Source: Priapulus caudatus (Eukaryota > Priapulida > Priapulimorpha > Priapulimorphida > Priapulidae). From it: a stretch of DNA of 64,000 nucleotides. Each line of letters begins with the position of its first letter. Position 1 is the first letter of the stretch. Below, piece after piece: positions 33,227 through 45,490 of this stretch. Below the pieces are notes generated by a model. That model ran no database searches, was not told where the DNA came from, and worked only from the letters and a program-made list of their open reading frames with translations. The DNA is taken from contig NW_014577313.1 of assembly GCF_000485595.1 (NCBI RefSeq), positions 50,304-114,303 of the forward strand, in the 5' to 3' direction. A program made the translations under genes and the position numbers.

Positions 33227-34948
33227 CTTGCTAGCAACACACAATCCACACCGAGCTATGGTCCCCTCTACAAGAACATCCGATGGCTGAAATCAATAAG
33301 AACAATATCATATTAGTAACATGCATAGTGGTTATGTGTTGTGCATGAAACTCCTTGGTAATGGTTACGTATGGTTGGCTATTGGCAAGATGAGTACGCC
33401 TTGCCCAAAAGCAGTGTCGACTGATTTCACAGACGCTTTCCTTCAGAGATGTCGGGTTATCCAGACCAGTACCACCCCCACAATACCTATCTGTAAAAGA
33501 AATAGTAGGTAATGCTTGATGTAAATGATATAACCTCAACTGCACAACGTATTACTATACAGGGAACAATTGCCAGCCAAAATGGTGCATAGCAATGCTG
33601 CTATACCCAAATAAATGTTGCAATAGCATTGATAAATTTTTTTGCAGACAATCACAGTGGCAAATTACAAACCGCAGTGCATGTTGGCGTGTTATCGTTG
33701 TCGGCACTGTGACAGCACAGCCTAGCTTAGGACACATAGGCGTAGGACACTAGAGCATACTAGGACACTTAGCAGACACACTAGGACACGCATAGGACAC
33801 CCTAGGACACCAGGACAAGGCCTAAGGACACACTAGCCTCTGCCCACGCTGCCCGCAGCGTTTAAACAGCGTGCGACGCTTGGCACTCCGCCCGCTCGCC
33901 AATGTCGAAGTAAAAATAATATCGGGGCCGGGCTGAGTGAAAGCTAAAGCCTGACTGCCCTATGTTTGGGAGTAAAAATTAATTGTCTAAAACTTTAATC
34001 AAAATGTTGGCTTCCTTAAGTTTAATACCAAACATTGATGAATACGAGTTGTAGCGATTGTGGAAGGGCGGCTATCGAACTCCGCCACGAGACATCCTCC
34101 TGTTATATTATCAAAGGTCGCCGAAGTAAAGCAGCCCCGCGAGCGGAGAGCGTGCAGCGCCAGCAGCAGCGTGGGCTGTGTATACGTGCTCGGGGCGCGG
34201 CATTATTGATTGATGTACGGCGGGGGGGGGGGGGAGTGCAGCGATTGTTTAAAAAGTCACGTTGGCCGTGGTGGTTAACAAATCAATAAAATCGCGCGTA
34301 ACGTGCATTCTATTGACGCCGGCAAGCAGCCCGAGAATAAAAGTAAATTGTAAACTTGCTAGTGTTTTCCGTTTACAGTCGCGAGGGCTCATCGCCAAAC
34401 TGCCGATCATCAAAAAAATATCGTAGCAAATGGCTTGAAAATACATCGGCGAATTGGCGATGGCGATACGCGGAAAATTATTCCCTGTACCTACTATTAA
34501 ATCTTTAATTGCACAGAATTCAAATACAAATACATGTACTGAAGACAGTCTTACTTTCAACTTAATTGACTGAAGTAAATACAGGAGCAGCATTTTACTA
34601 CAGTATTTTAAAACAATCAAAAACGACCACACATATTATAAACCAAACTACAATATCCATACTAAAAAATCGATTTCGGATTACCCCCCCACGTCCCGAA
34701 TATCGTGACCGTACGTCGAGCGGTTAAGATTTGTGCCCAAACTGTTGACGCAACGGACGCACGGCCGGACGCACGCACGCTCATGCGATTCTACAAGCTG
34801 CATCTGACTATGTCAGATGAGCTAAAAGCAAATAAGGCAACAGAAAAATCAAAACCAATATTAAAGCACTAACCATGCAGCCATCAATTAGTTGACAAAT
34901 TCTGGCATTAATCATTACACATACCTTAACAGGCTTAATCTTATGCAT
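33227..34948 (-). CDS. MTAP: MTAP exons 1-3, first copy (indel-damaged)
   Basis: Exon 1 (34925-34948, MHKIKPVK) is intact. Exon 2 (33399-33490) has about five extra bases against the clean copy at 49215-49301, and exon 3 (33227-33286) has one extra base ('ccgagctatgg' for 'ccagctatgg'), so the frame is broken. Splice borders survive. The protein would begin [20 protein letters not shown], the phosphate-binding start of MTAP. The upstream in-frame codon sometimes read as a start is GTG, so the ATG at 34948 is preferred. The damage looks like uncorrected long-read sequence rather than gene decay. Confidence 0.85.
33735..33835 (+). repeat. TAGGACACAC minisatellite
   Basis: About ten degenerate 'taggacacac' units. 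The second copy is at 49530-49635 with cleaner units. In MTAP intron 1. Confidence 0.85.
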
Positions 34949-35149
34949 GGCCCCTATCAGTTGTATTGTAGTCTTGTCTGCTGGGTAAAATGATAGTTTT
35001 GTCACATTAGAAATGTCTTTTTAAGTGCACTACCAAGGATTTATGATGAAGGCAGTCAGAATGTAGTAGAAGTAACAATAGTCCATATTTTCATTTAAAA
35101 TAATTTATAATTATAACATTGACCAATTTTTCATTTTGACTGCACATGC

Positions 35150-35867
35150 TATCCACTGGCAGCAAGAAAGAAGTCGGCACCTGCAGCTACAGCACACACG
35201 CGGCCATTGACTATATATATACGACATAGTGCCTAACTCGCCACCGCACGGACGCCACAACTCACCGTTTTCAATAAGTTACAACTCCGGTGTTCCTGCA
35301 GGTGACGCCACTTTCCAACTATCGTTGGAATCGCGGAAGACTGCTGAACAAGCTACACCCGCATTTTTGACAATCGGTCCCGCCAGAATGGGCTCAAATC
35401 ACAGAAATTCCTCAAATATCCATGCGAAACGATCCTTCGAATGCTACTACTGAAGAAGGCGGCAGGGCCAGCTGCGCTGATTAGCAAGTTTAATGTGCAG
35501 ACAGGATGCGCAACTACGCAACTGACTTGCTGCAGCCAATCAGCGCAGCCGGCCCTGCCGCCTTCTTCATAGTAGCATTCGAAGAATTGTTTCGCATGAA
35601 TATTTGAGGAATTTCTGTGATTTGAGCGCATTGGCAGGCCGATTGTCAAAAATGGTGGGTGTAGCTGTTCAGGCAGTCTTCCGTGATTCCAACAATAGTT
35701 GAAAGTGGCGTCACCTGCAGGAACACCGGAGTTGTAACTGATTGAAATGGCGAGTTTGTGGTCCGTGCGGCGGCGAGTTAGGCACCATGTTGTTATATAT
35801 AGTCAATGGCCGCGTGTGTGCTGTAGCGCAGGTGCGGACTTGTTCTTGCTGCAGTGATGCTATCTAA
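35150..35867. mobile_element. About 0.7-kb perfect-type foldback element upstream of MTAP
   Basis: Two long arms (about 35150-35500 and 35515-35867) are near-complements ('ggtgttcctgcaggtgacgcc' against 'ggcgtcacctgcaggaacacc'; 'gccgccttcttca' at the centre). The same element is at 50908-51625 in the second copy. It lies between the MTAP and RMND5 starts. No coding frame. Confidence 0.85.
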
Positions 35868-36239
35868 TACTAATAGTAATACTATTACTAATAACATTTC
35901 GGAGTCAGGTCATAGCAGATGGCTAGTTGTTGTAGATTTATTTCTGTATTGTCTTCTGTGCATATTGATATTCATATTGAGCATTTGCACCATAACGAAA
36001 ACATGTAAGGCCATGATAATAATTATGTATCACATATATAATTCCCCTTGCCATAAAAAAGTGCAATAACATTTTTTGCAAGCTGGGCAATTGTAAGAAA
36101 GGGTTTTTTTTTTGTAAGCTGGGCACGTAGTTTTTACCATTGCCATGACCGCAAACGAGCTAATGAGTAATGACATGTCCCGAGACTGGACAGAACTGGC
36201 GTGTCCCAATTCTCAGCGAAATACGCCAATTTGTCCACC

Positions 36240-36365
36240 ATGTCCATGTTGTACCCAAACTTGGAATCTGCACAATCTCAAGATTGTGCAGTGATTGTGC
36301 TGCCCAAACTGCGGATTCCCTAGTTTGGCTGACCAATCTCAAGATTGGGCAAACTGAAAACAGTC
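36240..36365. repeat. Left end of a palindrome-rich element (partner 41140-41275)
   Basis: Contains repeated AATCTCAAGATT-type palindromes and 'gcccaaactgcgga'. Complementary pieces lie at 41155-41260. In the second copy both halves are close (52010-52115 and 52320-52440), so the 4.57-kb transposon split this element. Confidence 0.65.
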
Positions 36366-37544
36366 GGTGATTCAACAACCGCTCATAGCGAGTGTGTGGT
36401 GTGCGTGTGGCAAACAAAAGATCATATACAAATTAAGATGGGACACTTGACCATATATGTTGGGTGCACGCGGCGACACTAGCCCGCCGACGACAATCGG
36501 TGAGTTAGGGTCACGAACGGAAATTGCCATGAGAAAGTAATGGCAATATTGCCAAATGCATTTTTGGCGGGAAACATCAGTGAGCATGATACATGCCATA
36601 TTTATAATGGTCAGAAGGAACTATGGCGGACACTCAGGAGAGGGACTTTTTCTCCCCCAGCCAGGAGCTGTTTCATTTGCTTGCACTTTACTGGAATTAG
36701 AATTTAGGAGACGTATATCAAAGGTTAGGCCTATGCACATAGAGTAAGGTGCGCAGCCTTCTCATCCTCACTTATTACAGACAGCACAGTCCACTAGCGT
36801 GTGCAAATAAAGTATGCAAAGCAAGAATTAATAACAAGCTTGTTTGTAATTATCCGCTCCATCACGTTCTCCGTTGAGAACAATTGTATGTTTGTATCAG
36901 TTATGGTAAGCAGAAGAACCGCAAATTGCTTCAGCGCCGTGTAATGCGCAAAATAATTGTGTTTGTTGTTTGTTGAACCTTAACACGCGCAGTCCGTGTG
37001 CACTGGGGATGCAAGGCATGTCCTTGTTATCATTCTGTAGCGTGTGTTAGCGAGATATGGTTTAATTGCTATAGTTAAAATGATGATAAATAGTAGCCAT
37101 ACTATATAGTAATTGTTAGTGAATAATACTTGCGATGAGACGCAATTCGCTGCCGTATGTTTTTTTCTTGTTTCTATACCCACAACGAAACACTTATTCC
37201 TCCCTCTCTATATAAATTGCAAACTATTTTTAATTATAATCCGAATTTGTAATGCTGATCTTATTCAATTTGTTATCAATTCTTCATTATTCAGTACTTG
37301 CAATATAACTTTGCATTTCATTCAGGTGGCACAAATATTGACTATACTTTGCTACTGCACCAGAATATTCTACCGGGGTTTGAGGTGGCCTAATTATATT
37401 ATATTGCAACGTCGTTACACTGACGTGTTATATGAACGGTTACACTGCGCATGCGACTATTGCTATGCACAAGGGGGCATGTAACGTACTCGTGCCCATA
37501 AATACTGCTCTGCTAATAACATGCAAGCTTTTCAAATTAAGCCC

Positions 37545-38525
37545 GGGTAGAATTCGCTAACACCCAAGCGTGTGGACTGGCTGATATTCTATGTTGTCAT
37601 ATATAATATGGGAAGGGTGGCATGAAAGGTCCGACGTCGGACTATACCACACTTTTTTCAAACGAGCCCAGTGCCAACCACAAAACTTCTGTTAATCCCT
37701 TATATTCTTGGGACGCATTCAACACATAACATGATAAACTTTAATCTCAAAATACGGAATTGCACCAGTGCATTTACTGTTTGTCTTTGAACGCAGCTTG
37801 CCGAAAGTTCATCCAACAAACCGCGCCACAATCAAAAATTCGCAAAACCCTCCGTCTCAACATCCGACGCCCACTTATCCTCTGATTCAGTTGCATACGG
37901 ACGTACGAGTATTAGCACACTGACTAGATAGGGTCGCGATTTCAAATTACGGCTCTGCAAAACGTCAACACGCCGCCTTTTCGCCGATAATACTTCTATA
38001 TTCCACACTTTCAAGAGCACCATTTGTTCAATCTTACCCAGGTCTGTTTAATGTCATATAACAGCGTCAATCATATACCGAAATACATGCACTTTCTTGC
38101 GGGTGGCAGCCATTTTTGAGAATTTCTGACGTCATAATTCAACCAATGAGCGTACCTCCGCAGGTTTGTTGCGCAGGTTATGAATTCATGACGTCAGCCA
38201 ATATGGCGGTCGATGGTTGATGACACGGTTTTGGATTTTTGATTTGTTGCGCGGTGTGTGGATGAAAGCTTATCGGGCAGCGTGGTTCAAAAGACCAAAC
38301 GTAAATGACTGGTGGCGAATTCAGATTTTTGAGATAAAAGTTTATACATGTTATGTTGTTGAATGCGCCCAAAGAATAAAGGGATTAACACGAGTTTTTT
38401 TGTGGTTGCACTGGGTGTCGTTTGAAAAGTGTGGTATAGTCGCGACGTCTGGGACTTTCATGCCACGCCTTCCCTTATATATAGCAACATAGATATAGCG
38501 CAGTCCACTGGGTAGTTAGGCGAAT
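37545..38525. mobile_element. Nested inverted-repeat element inside the 4.57-kb transposon
   Basis: Left-arm motifs ('gtagaattcgctaac', 'gggaagggtggcatgaaa', 'actataccacactttt', 'acacataacatgataaact') return as complements in the right arm ('aaaagtgtggtatagt', 'tttcatgccacgccttccc', 'aggcgaattctac'). Arms about 300 bp. No coding frame. Confidence 0.75.
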
Positions 38526-39039
38526 TCTACTCCGTGTTAGACTTTGAAAGCTTTAGCATGTTATTATGAGAGCATACTTTATGGGCAGCGGAGTACGTTA
38601 GGATGCCCCTGTGTCTGATGTTGCCACTACGAACCGTACCCTGCTTAAAACATGTATTTATTCGCCGTCGTCTAGTACGGCTAAGTTAACACTGTATCGT
38701 CAGATTTCTGTGGCAAGCTACCTATAGCAATGAAGCCTATGAGATAAAAAATGCTTTGAACATCTATTTAGAATAAATCCATGAGTTTGTTTTTTACTCG
38801 AGCATCTTCGAGTGTCGTCTGCATATATTCTAACTGTTGTTAGCAGTCAGCTGCGTAAGCTGCGGACCCTAACTCGCCGTTGGTCGGCGCTAGGTGCTCG
38901 CTCGGCGTGGCGACATCGAAACTGTATGGCAAGCATAAGCCTTATCGCCAATCGGAACAGCATATTGCGTCATGGATAGGAAAAAGGGGCATTACTAGCG
39001 CCGCCCGCCGGCCGACGACGGTTAGAGCGCACCGGCTGC

Positions 39040-40860
39040 ACCACGTCATGTAATGCATTGCCGGCAGATACACGTTCGCCGATATATTTGCGTAATTACT
39101 ATTAGACTAATCGTGCTTCAAAAATTGAAGAATTTTACAGAGATTTAGCTAAGACATGTGTTCATATATTCATCTAAATTTTCTAGAAATGTTAACTCAA
39201 CTCGTTAGCCAGATATGATAGTTTAGTAATCCTTTCCTATCACCCAAGCGTTCGTATAGGCCGCGTGCACGCCATTAGGCCTATTGCGCCGATACCGTTC
39301 GCATATATTGGCTTAATTAATTAGACTAATCGTGCTTCAACAAACTGAACATTAACAGACATTATAGGCTAAGACATGTGTCTATATTCCTTATAAATTT
39401 TCAGAAATGTAACTCAACTCCTTTTGAAGCATATAATAGTTAGTATCCTTTTTTATCACCCAAGCCGTGCGTATAGCCGGTCACGCAATAGGCGCCTATG
39501 CGCGATACCGGTTGCCATATATTTTGGTAATTAATTAGACTAATCGTTGCTTGCAACAAACTGAAATTAACAAGACATTATAGCTAAGACATTTGTCTAT
39601 ATTTCGCGTATGATTCCAAGAAATTTAAACTCAACTCCTTGGAAGATATAAATAGTTAGTAATTCGCTTTGTCGATCACCCAACCGCTGCGTATAGCGGG
39701 TGGGCACGCAATAGGCCCGGCACTATGCGCGATACCGTTCGCGATATATTTGGTAATTAATTTAGACTAATCGTGCTTCAACCAAACTGAAAATTAACCA
39801 GACATTTGTATAGCTTAAGACATTTGTCTATATTCCCGTATGATTTGCCAGAAATTTAACTCAAACTCTTTGGAAGATATAATAGTTAAGTATCCTTTTT
39901 CTATCACCCAAGCCGCTGCGTTATCAGCCGCGGTGCAAAACGCAATCAGGCGCTCCTATGGCGCATTACCCGTTCCCATATATTTGTAATTTTAATTAGA
40001 CTAATCTGTGCTTCAACAAAACGAAAATTAACAGAACATTATAGCTAAGACATTTGTCTATATTCCTTATGATTTTCCAGAAATGTACTACATCTCCTTT
40101 TGGAAAGTATATAATAGTTAGTATCCTTTTCTATCACCCAAGCCATCTCGTGCGTATAGGCGCGGTGCAGCGCAAATCGGCGCGCTATGCGCCGATACCG
40201 TTCGCCAATATATTTGGTTAATATATTAGACTAATCGTGCCTTCAACAAACTGAAAATTAACAAGAGCAATTATAGCTAAGACATTTGTCTATATTCCTT
40301 ATAATTTTTTAGAAATGTAACTCAACTCGCTTGCAAAGATATAATAGTTAGTATCCTTTCCTATCACCCATGAGCCGTGCGTATCTAGCGCCGTGCACGC
40401 GCAATAACGCGCGCCTATGCGCGATACCGTTGCGCATAATATTGTAATTAATTAGACTCAGCTACTCGTACTTCAACAAACTTAAAAATTTACAGACGAT
40501 TATAGCCTAAGAAATGTGTCTATATTCCTTATGAATTTCTAGAAATGCAACTCAACCTCGTTTGCGAGATATAATAGTTAGTAATTTCCGCCATTTCCTA
40601 TCACCCATAGGCCGCTGGCGTACATAGCCGGCTGCAGCGCAATAGCGCCGCCTATGCGCCTATAGCTTGGTTCGCATTTATTTAGTAATAATTAGATAGT
40701 CGTGCTTCAAAAACTGCAAAATTTACAGAGATTAATAGCTAAGGACATGTGTCTATATTTCCTCTAGATTTCTAGACATGGTAACTCAAACTCGTTGTGC
40801 GAGATATAATAGTTAGTTACCCTTTCTTCACCATAGCCGTGCGCTATATTATCTGATGAG
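39040..40860 (+). repeat. Satellite-like array, about 8 units of about 225 bp
   Basis: Units share 'ttagactaatcgtgcttcaa', 'tagctaagacat', 'tgtctatattcc', 'gaaatgtaactcaactc', 'gatataatagttagtatcc' and 'ctatcaccca'. Starts of 'gactaatcgtgctt' fall near 39108, 39325, 39540, 39765, 39998, 40230, 40460 and 40695. Units differ mainly by one- to three-base insertions, typical of raw long-read sequence. Located in the right half of the transposon. Confidence 0.88.
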
Positions 40861-41561
40861 CGCCGATCGTTGCCTGGCCTTTTCCATCCCATCATGCTTG
40901 CGGCGGGGCGCCATCTGGTGATATTTAGACGATTGGCCGATAAGGCTTATGCGGCTTGTCCCATCTTAATTGTAATATGATCTTTGGTGGCAAACGTAGG
41001 AAGAGATCTTAATCTCATATTTATCCAATTATTTATTATAATCATTTAATATTTATACAAAGGTGCCAAACACATTGAGGAAAGAAGGTATACGACCTTA
41101 TGATATAACATTTGAAATCCTAATAATCATATGTTTGTGCAAGCTCTGTTTATTTCTGTTTGCCTAATCTCAAGATTGGTTGCCCAAACTGCGGATGCAC
41201 TGAAATTCCAAGTTTGTGCAAGATTCCAAGTTTGGGCACAACATCCATAACACGCTGGGCGTCCTACTCGGACTCCTCCTACTATGCGGCTCAGTCAAAG
41301 CGCAAGTTAGGGCCTACTGCAAATATACGCGCACAAACACCAATGCAAAACGAAAGCCAAATAGGTTACCACTACATGCACGTACTTGATGCAACCGGCA
41401 ACCTGCAGCTGCTTCCCGCTTCTGTATTCTGTATTCTGTACCGAACGATGTACACGGACCACTGAAGACACGAAAGGTAATTTCCACGTGACCAAAGCAC
41501 GTGACTACTAACAAAACACACGACTGTATAATACAGTGGCGCCACCTAGGAAAATATAAAC

Positions 41562-41697
41562 ATGGATTCCTGTTTATCTGTCGAGAAAGAAATTGATAAA
41601 GTTTTATCGAAGTTTAAGACAATTAGTGACCAAACAACAAAGCAATTGGCAGATGTCATAGACTACGTGGAAAAGATTCAAAACGACTTATCTAATA
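41562..41697 (+). CDS. RMND5: RMND5 exon 1, first copy (intact)
   Basis: ATG at 41562; encodes MDSCLSVEKEIDKVLSKF then TTKQLADVIDYVEKIQNDLS. It matches human RMND5A MDQCVTVERELEKVLHKF...LEELIDYTGGLKHEI. The donor ATA|GTATGT ends it in phase 1, correct for exon 2 at 55938. It has one base more than the second copy (52719-52853), which restores the frame. It is followed 300 bp later by a TTAGGG array and the inverted duplication, so in this assembly it is cut off from the other exons by about 11 kb. Confidence 0.88.
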
Positions 41698-42002
41698 GTA
41701 TGTATATTCACTTGTTTGAACGGCTTAAATTTATTGTGAATAGGTCAGGGTACTGGGTAGATACAATAATGACAATGTAACCCAAACGGTAAACCCAAGA
41801 GGATAGGGTTACAAAGTGTCCCTATCCTTTTCTGCGGAGGAATGCCCGAGTGAATCACTCGGGCCGGTTTGCTGGTGCGTTTTCAGATACTAGAACTTCC
41901 AAACTGGGTTTATTCTCAACACGAACCTTTCTCCGCTATCTGGGAACTTACTATGTACGCAGTGGCTGGAGGTACGGTAGCCGTCGGTCGTTCAAGCCCC
42001 TT

Positions 42003-42088
42003 TTTTGCGTTAGGGTTAGGGTTAGGGTTAGGATTAGGGTTAGGGTTAGGTTTAGGGTTATGGTTAGGGTTAGGTTTAGGGTTAGGGA
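42003..42088 (+). repeat. Interstitial telomere-like (TTAGGG)n array at a duplication breakpoint
   Basis: About 13 units of TTAGGG with variants (TTAGGA, TTTAGGG, TTATGG). It is the last block shared by the two direct copies (second copy 53157-53235). Immediately after it begins the inverted copy of 28645-23557. Confidence 0.9.
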
Positions 42089-42089
42089 A

Positions 42090-45000
42090 AAAATAATACA
42101 TACTAAAGAGGTAAGTAAAGGGAAAAAAGGAAAAAAGGAAATCTAACTATCTATCTATCCATGCATGCATGCATGCATCCATCCCATTGCATACATGGGT
42201 GTATGCAGGGGGGGAGGGGGTCGTGAGGGTCGTACGACCCCACAAAATTTCAAAAGGTCCACATTTTTTCCAAAGACATTTTTTTTCGAGGGCCTTTTCA
42301 CAATGACATAAATGAAAAAGCATAATTGATCAGGTACCAGCAATGAGTCCAAAGACCTTGCCAATTGCGTGACGTAAATCTATTCCAATTCCAGCAATTC
42401 TGAAACTGAGCCTTTTTTTGTTTAAAAAAACTGAGTTCAAAAAAGAGAGACAAAGACTCTGACAAAGACAAAGACAAGATCAAGACAAGACAAGATCAAG
42501 ACAAAGACAACACAAAGAGTTCAAAAGACTCTGTTTTCAACTGAAGCAGAAAACTTGTTTAAAAAAACTGATAAAAAAACTTCAAATTTTTGTTTTAAAA
42601 AGAATTTTTTTTTTAAACAAAATTTTTTTGTTTCAATTAAATTGTATTGACATTTGAATCACATCTTGCTGTTATTTCATTGTGAAAAGGTCCAAAAAAT
42701 TATGATCACGACCCACCCAGAAAAAATCCTGGATACACCCCTGGCATGCCATCCCATTGCACCGCATCCCATCCCATCCCATCTCATCACATTCAGTGCC
42801 ATCCCATGCCATGCCATGCCATGCCATCCCATCCCATCCCATTGCACCGCATCCCATCCCATGCCATCCCATGCCATCCCATCCCATCCCATCCCATCCC
42901 AATCAGTAAAAAATGATAAGAAATCAAAAGATAAACAAGTGCCGCAGCGCAACATGGCTCATCCAGTGTCTGGTGTTCTGCTGATAAATTCATTTGTACA
43001 TAGCAAGACGTCTATACATAAGTCTTCTTTATTCTTGTTTGACTTTCGTAGCCAATTCGAACAAATATATCAGCTACACTTTCGCACCCACCTAATCTCT
43101 ATGGGCTAATTCTAATAACAAGAACAATAATAACAATTCAAATACAAGTTAATGAATGACATTGACGTTGACATAAAATATTTCAACATATGAGCATGGA
43201 TCTCCAAGTTTAATTAGAGGGAGCGGGGGGTCCTTCTCTCCCACCTCCCTTCCCACTGCGTCCCACCTCCCTCCCTCCTGCCTCCCACTTCACTCCTCTT
43301 GCCTCTCACTTCCACCCTTTACTCCAGTCTCTTCCCCTTGCCTCGCCACCCCGCATCCCTTGCCAACCATCTCGCACGACCTAATTGTACCCCGGTTCTC
43401 GCGCTCGGCATACACACCCGTAGTCACGCGCGTTGTTCATGTGCGGCCGTCTTGCAAATTTACTACCTCTCTCTCTCTCTCTCTCTCTTTATCTTAGACT
43501 TTCTCTCTCTCTCTCTTAATATATAATAATGTTAAAAAAAACCAGCCGATGATGCCTTTACTGCCCCCTCAATAATACTTCGTTCCTATGTCCACTGAGT
43601 GTAACAGCCATAGAAAGTAATATATATTAGTGTCTCTTAATTTTTCTATGGTAACAGCTTGTTCGCAAACTGGTAAATGGATTACGCGACGGCCATAGCT
43701 ACATGATATATGTTAAGATTCAAGATGAAAGTAAATATATTATAAAGTATATAAAAGTATATTATATGGTACTAGTTTATTATTTATTCGTTAACAAAGT
43801 TACATGAATAAAATCTAATTTAAACTAGGACTATAGTTGCGCGAGATGGCGCGTGCAAGTGTAATCAATAATCAAAGATGGCATCACCCGTTCGTGCGCT
43901 GGATAATAACTCACTCCATTGAGTTGCTGAAATCCAAGTATATTCAGGCAGCGGAGAATTTCGCTCACTGGTGCAGTTAACACATCTTCATTGCAGGTTG
44001 CCAGGCAATAATTATGATTAGAATAGTGCCAGTTCACCCCCATGCATGCGTAATGGGCTGCCCCATGTTTTTGCCTACCCACGCGAGCATTCAGCGTTCA
44101 TTACAGTGCTGCTAATACAGGGTGCTAATACAGAGTGCTTTTAGAAAATATTATGATTTAAGGAGCGCCAAATCTTGTCAACAAACATTTGCCTTTGCAA
44201 TTGAACTTTGCAACTGCAGCCTCACATCCCACAATAGCAAAAGCAGTTCAGTCCGTTTGTAACAGTCAACAAATCCATGTTTAACCCTCCTCTGAGGGTC
44301 AAAAGGTTATCCGACACTTACTCTTCGCATGTCAGCGGAAAGTACATTTTATGTCCTTTCAATAAAGCTATAAAAATGAGTCACCGGCTGCAAGAAAAAA
44401 AAGTTTTTAAATCGCTCCGTCAGACCATTCTTCATAAAATCGTCTAAAATCTGCCCTGTGCCCATTGACCTTTGACCTGTGACCTCCAATTTCGCCACAG
44501 TTGATGGCTTTTCCTACCATGATGCTATACACGACTATCACGAGCCTAGGTCGAGCCGTTTAGATTTGTGCGCAATCTGCATTTCCTCCCTATACCTTAG
44601 TTAAAGGACGGAATGTTCCTCCTTCTTTTACACCTCTTGACCTTTAATCTTTGACCGCCCAGCTTCGACATCCCAACTCGTTTTCGGATTTACCCCACGT
44701 CCCGAATATCGCTACCGCTACGTCGAGCCGTTAGATTTGTGCAACTGTTGACGAACGGACGCCACGGCGGACCACGCACGCTTATGCGATTCTAGAAGCT
44801 GCATCTGACTATGTCAGATAAGCTAAAAACTGAGTGTGGTGATATGTACATGTTTCTTATTTCACGTTTTGTCTTGAATGGTTCGATGGGTGGTTCCATG
44901 GTTGAATGGATGGATAGAAGGATCGATGGGTGGTTCTATGGTTGAATCGATGAATGGATGAATAGAAGAATGGATGGGTGGTTGAATGGATGAATCGAAG

Positions 45001-45490
45001 GATGGATGGGTGGTTGTATGGTTGAATGGATGAATAGAAGGATGGATGGGTGGTTGTATGGATGGATGGAGTGACAGATGGATGGAGTGACAGATGGATA
45101 GATGTTTGATGGATGAGCATGCAGCAGAATAGCAAAGTAATAGGCAGCAGAATCAACAACAGGCAGTCATTGAATAGCAACATTTTTTATTTTTGCAGTG
45201 AGAGCTACAGGACGAGAAATAAAACACACTGTGTACACACAAGCTATAATTGAATCGCTAGCCCTAACGAATACTACAACGTTCAATTAAAAAAAGTGCA
45301 CATCGCCACCACCGCACCTGCGGCCTCGTTACCTTGCTACATCCATCACACACGTCAGTGATACACACATAGCTGCCGCCCCCCCCCCATCTCTCCACCC
45401 CCCTCTCCATCCCTCCTGCTGCTGCTGCTGCGCTGCTGCTGCTGCATTCAGACGCCTACGTTAGGGGCGTACACGGCCAGGCGTCTCCTC
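42090..45490. repeat. Inverted copy of 25391-28645
   Basis: Reads as the complement of the earlier region: CATCC minisatellite (42745-42905), 'caagacaagatcaagac' repeats (42440-42515), CTCT tracts (43470-43520), the 1-kb dispersed repeat (43830-44830, +) and the GATGGATG minisatellite (44880-45110). No gene recognised apart from the receptor end that follows. Confidence 0.85.

Larger units (their letters stand above)
36415..40986. mobile_element. 4.57-kb non-autonomous DNA transposon with 8-bp target duplication
   Basis: The ends are inverted repeats: CAAAAGATCATATACAAAT... at 36415 and the complement of ...CAAAGATCATATTACAATT at 40986, continuing through 'aattaagatgggac'. Exact 8-bp direct repeats GTGGCAAA flank it (36407-36414 and 40987-40994). 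The other copy has the unoccupied site at about 52165-52175 ('ggtgcaaac'). An 8-bp duplication fits hAT-like or related superfamilies. I recognise no transposase frame. It contains a nested foldback (37545-38525) and a satellite array (39040-40860). Confidence 0.82.

Noticed and set aside
34808-35005. MTAP start at an upstream in-frame codon (MTKLS...)
   Set aside because: That codon is GTG; the first ATG in frame is at 34948 (50703 in the other copy).
37113-37484. 123-codon frame with hydrophobic residues
   Set aside because: Lies inside the 4.57-kb transposon, has no transposase motif and no homology that I can see.
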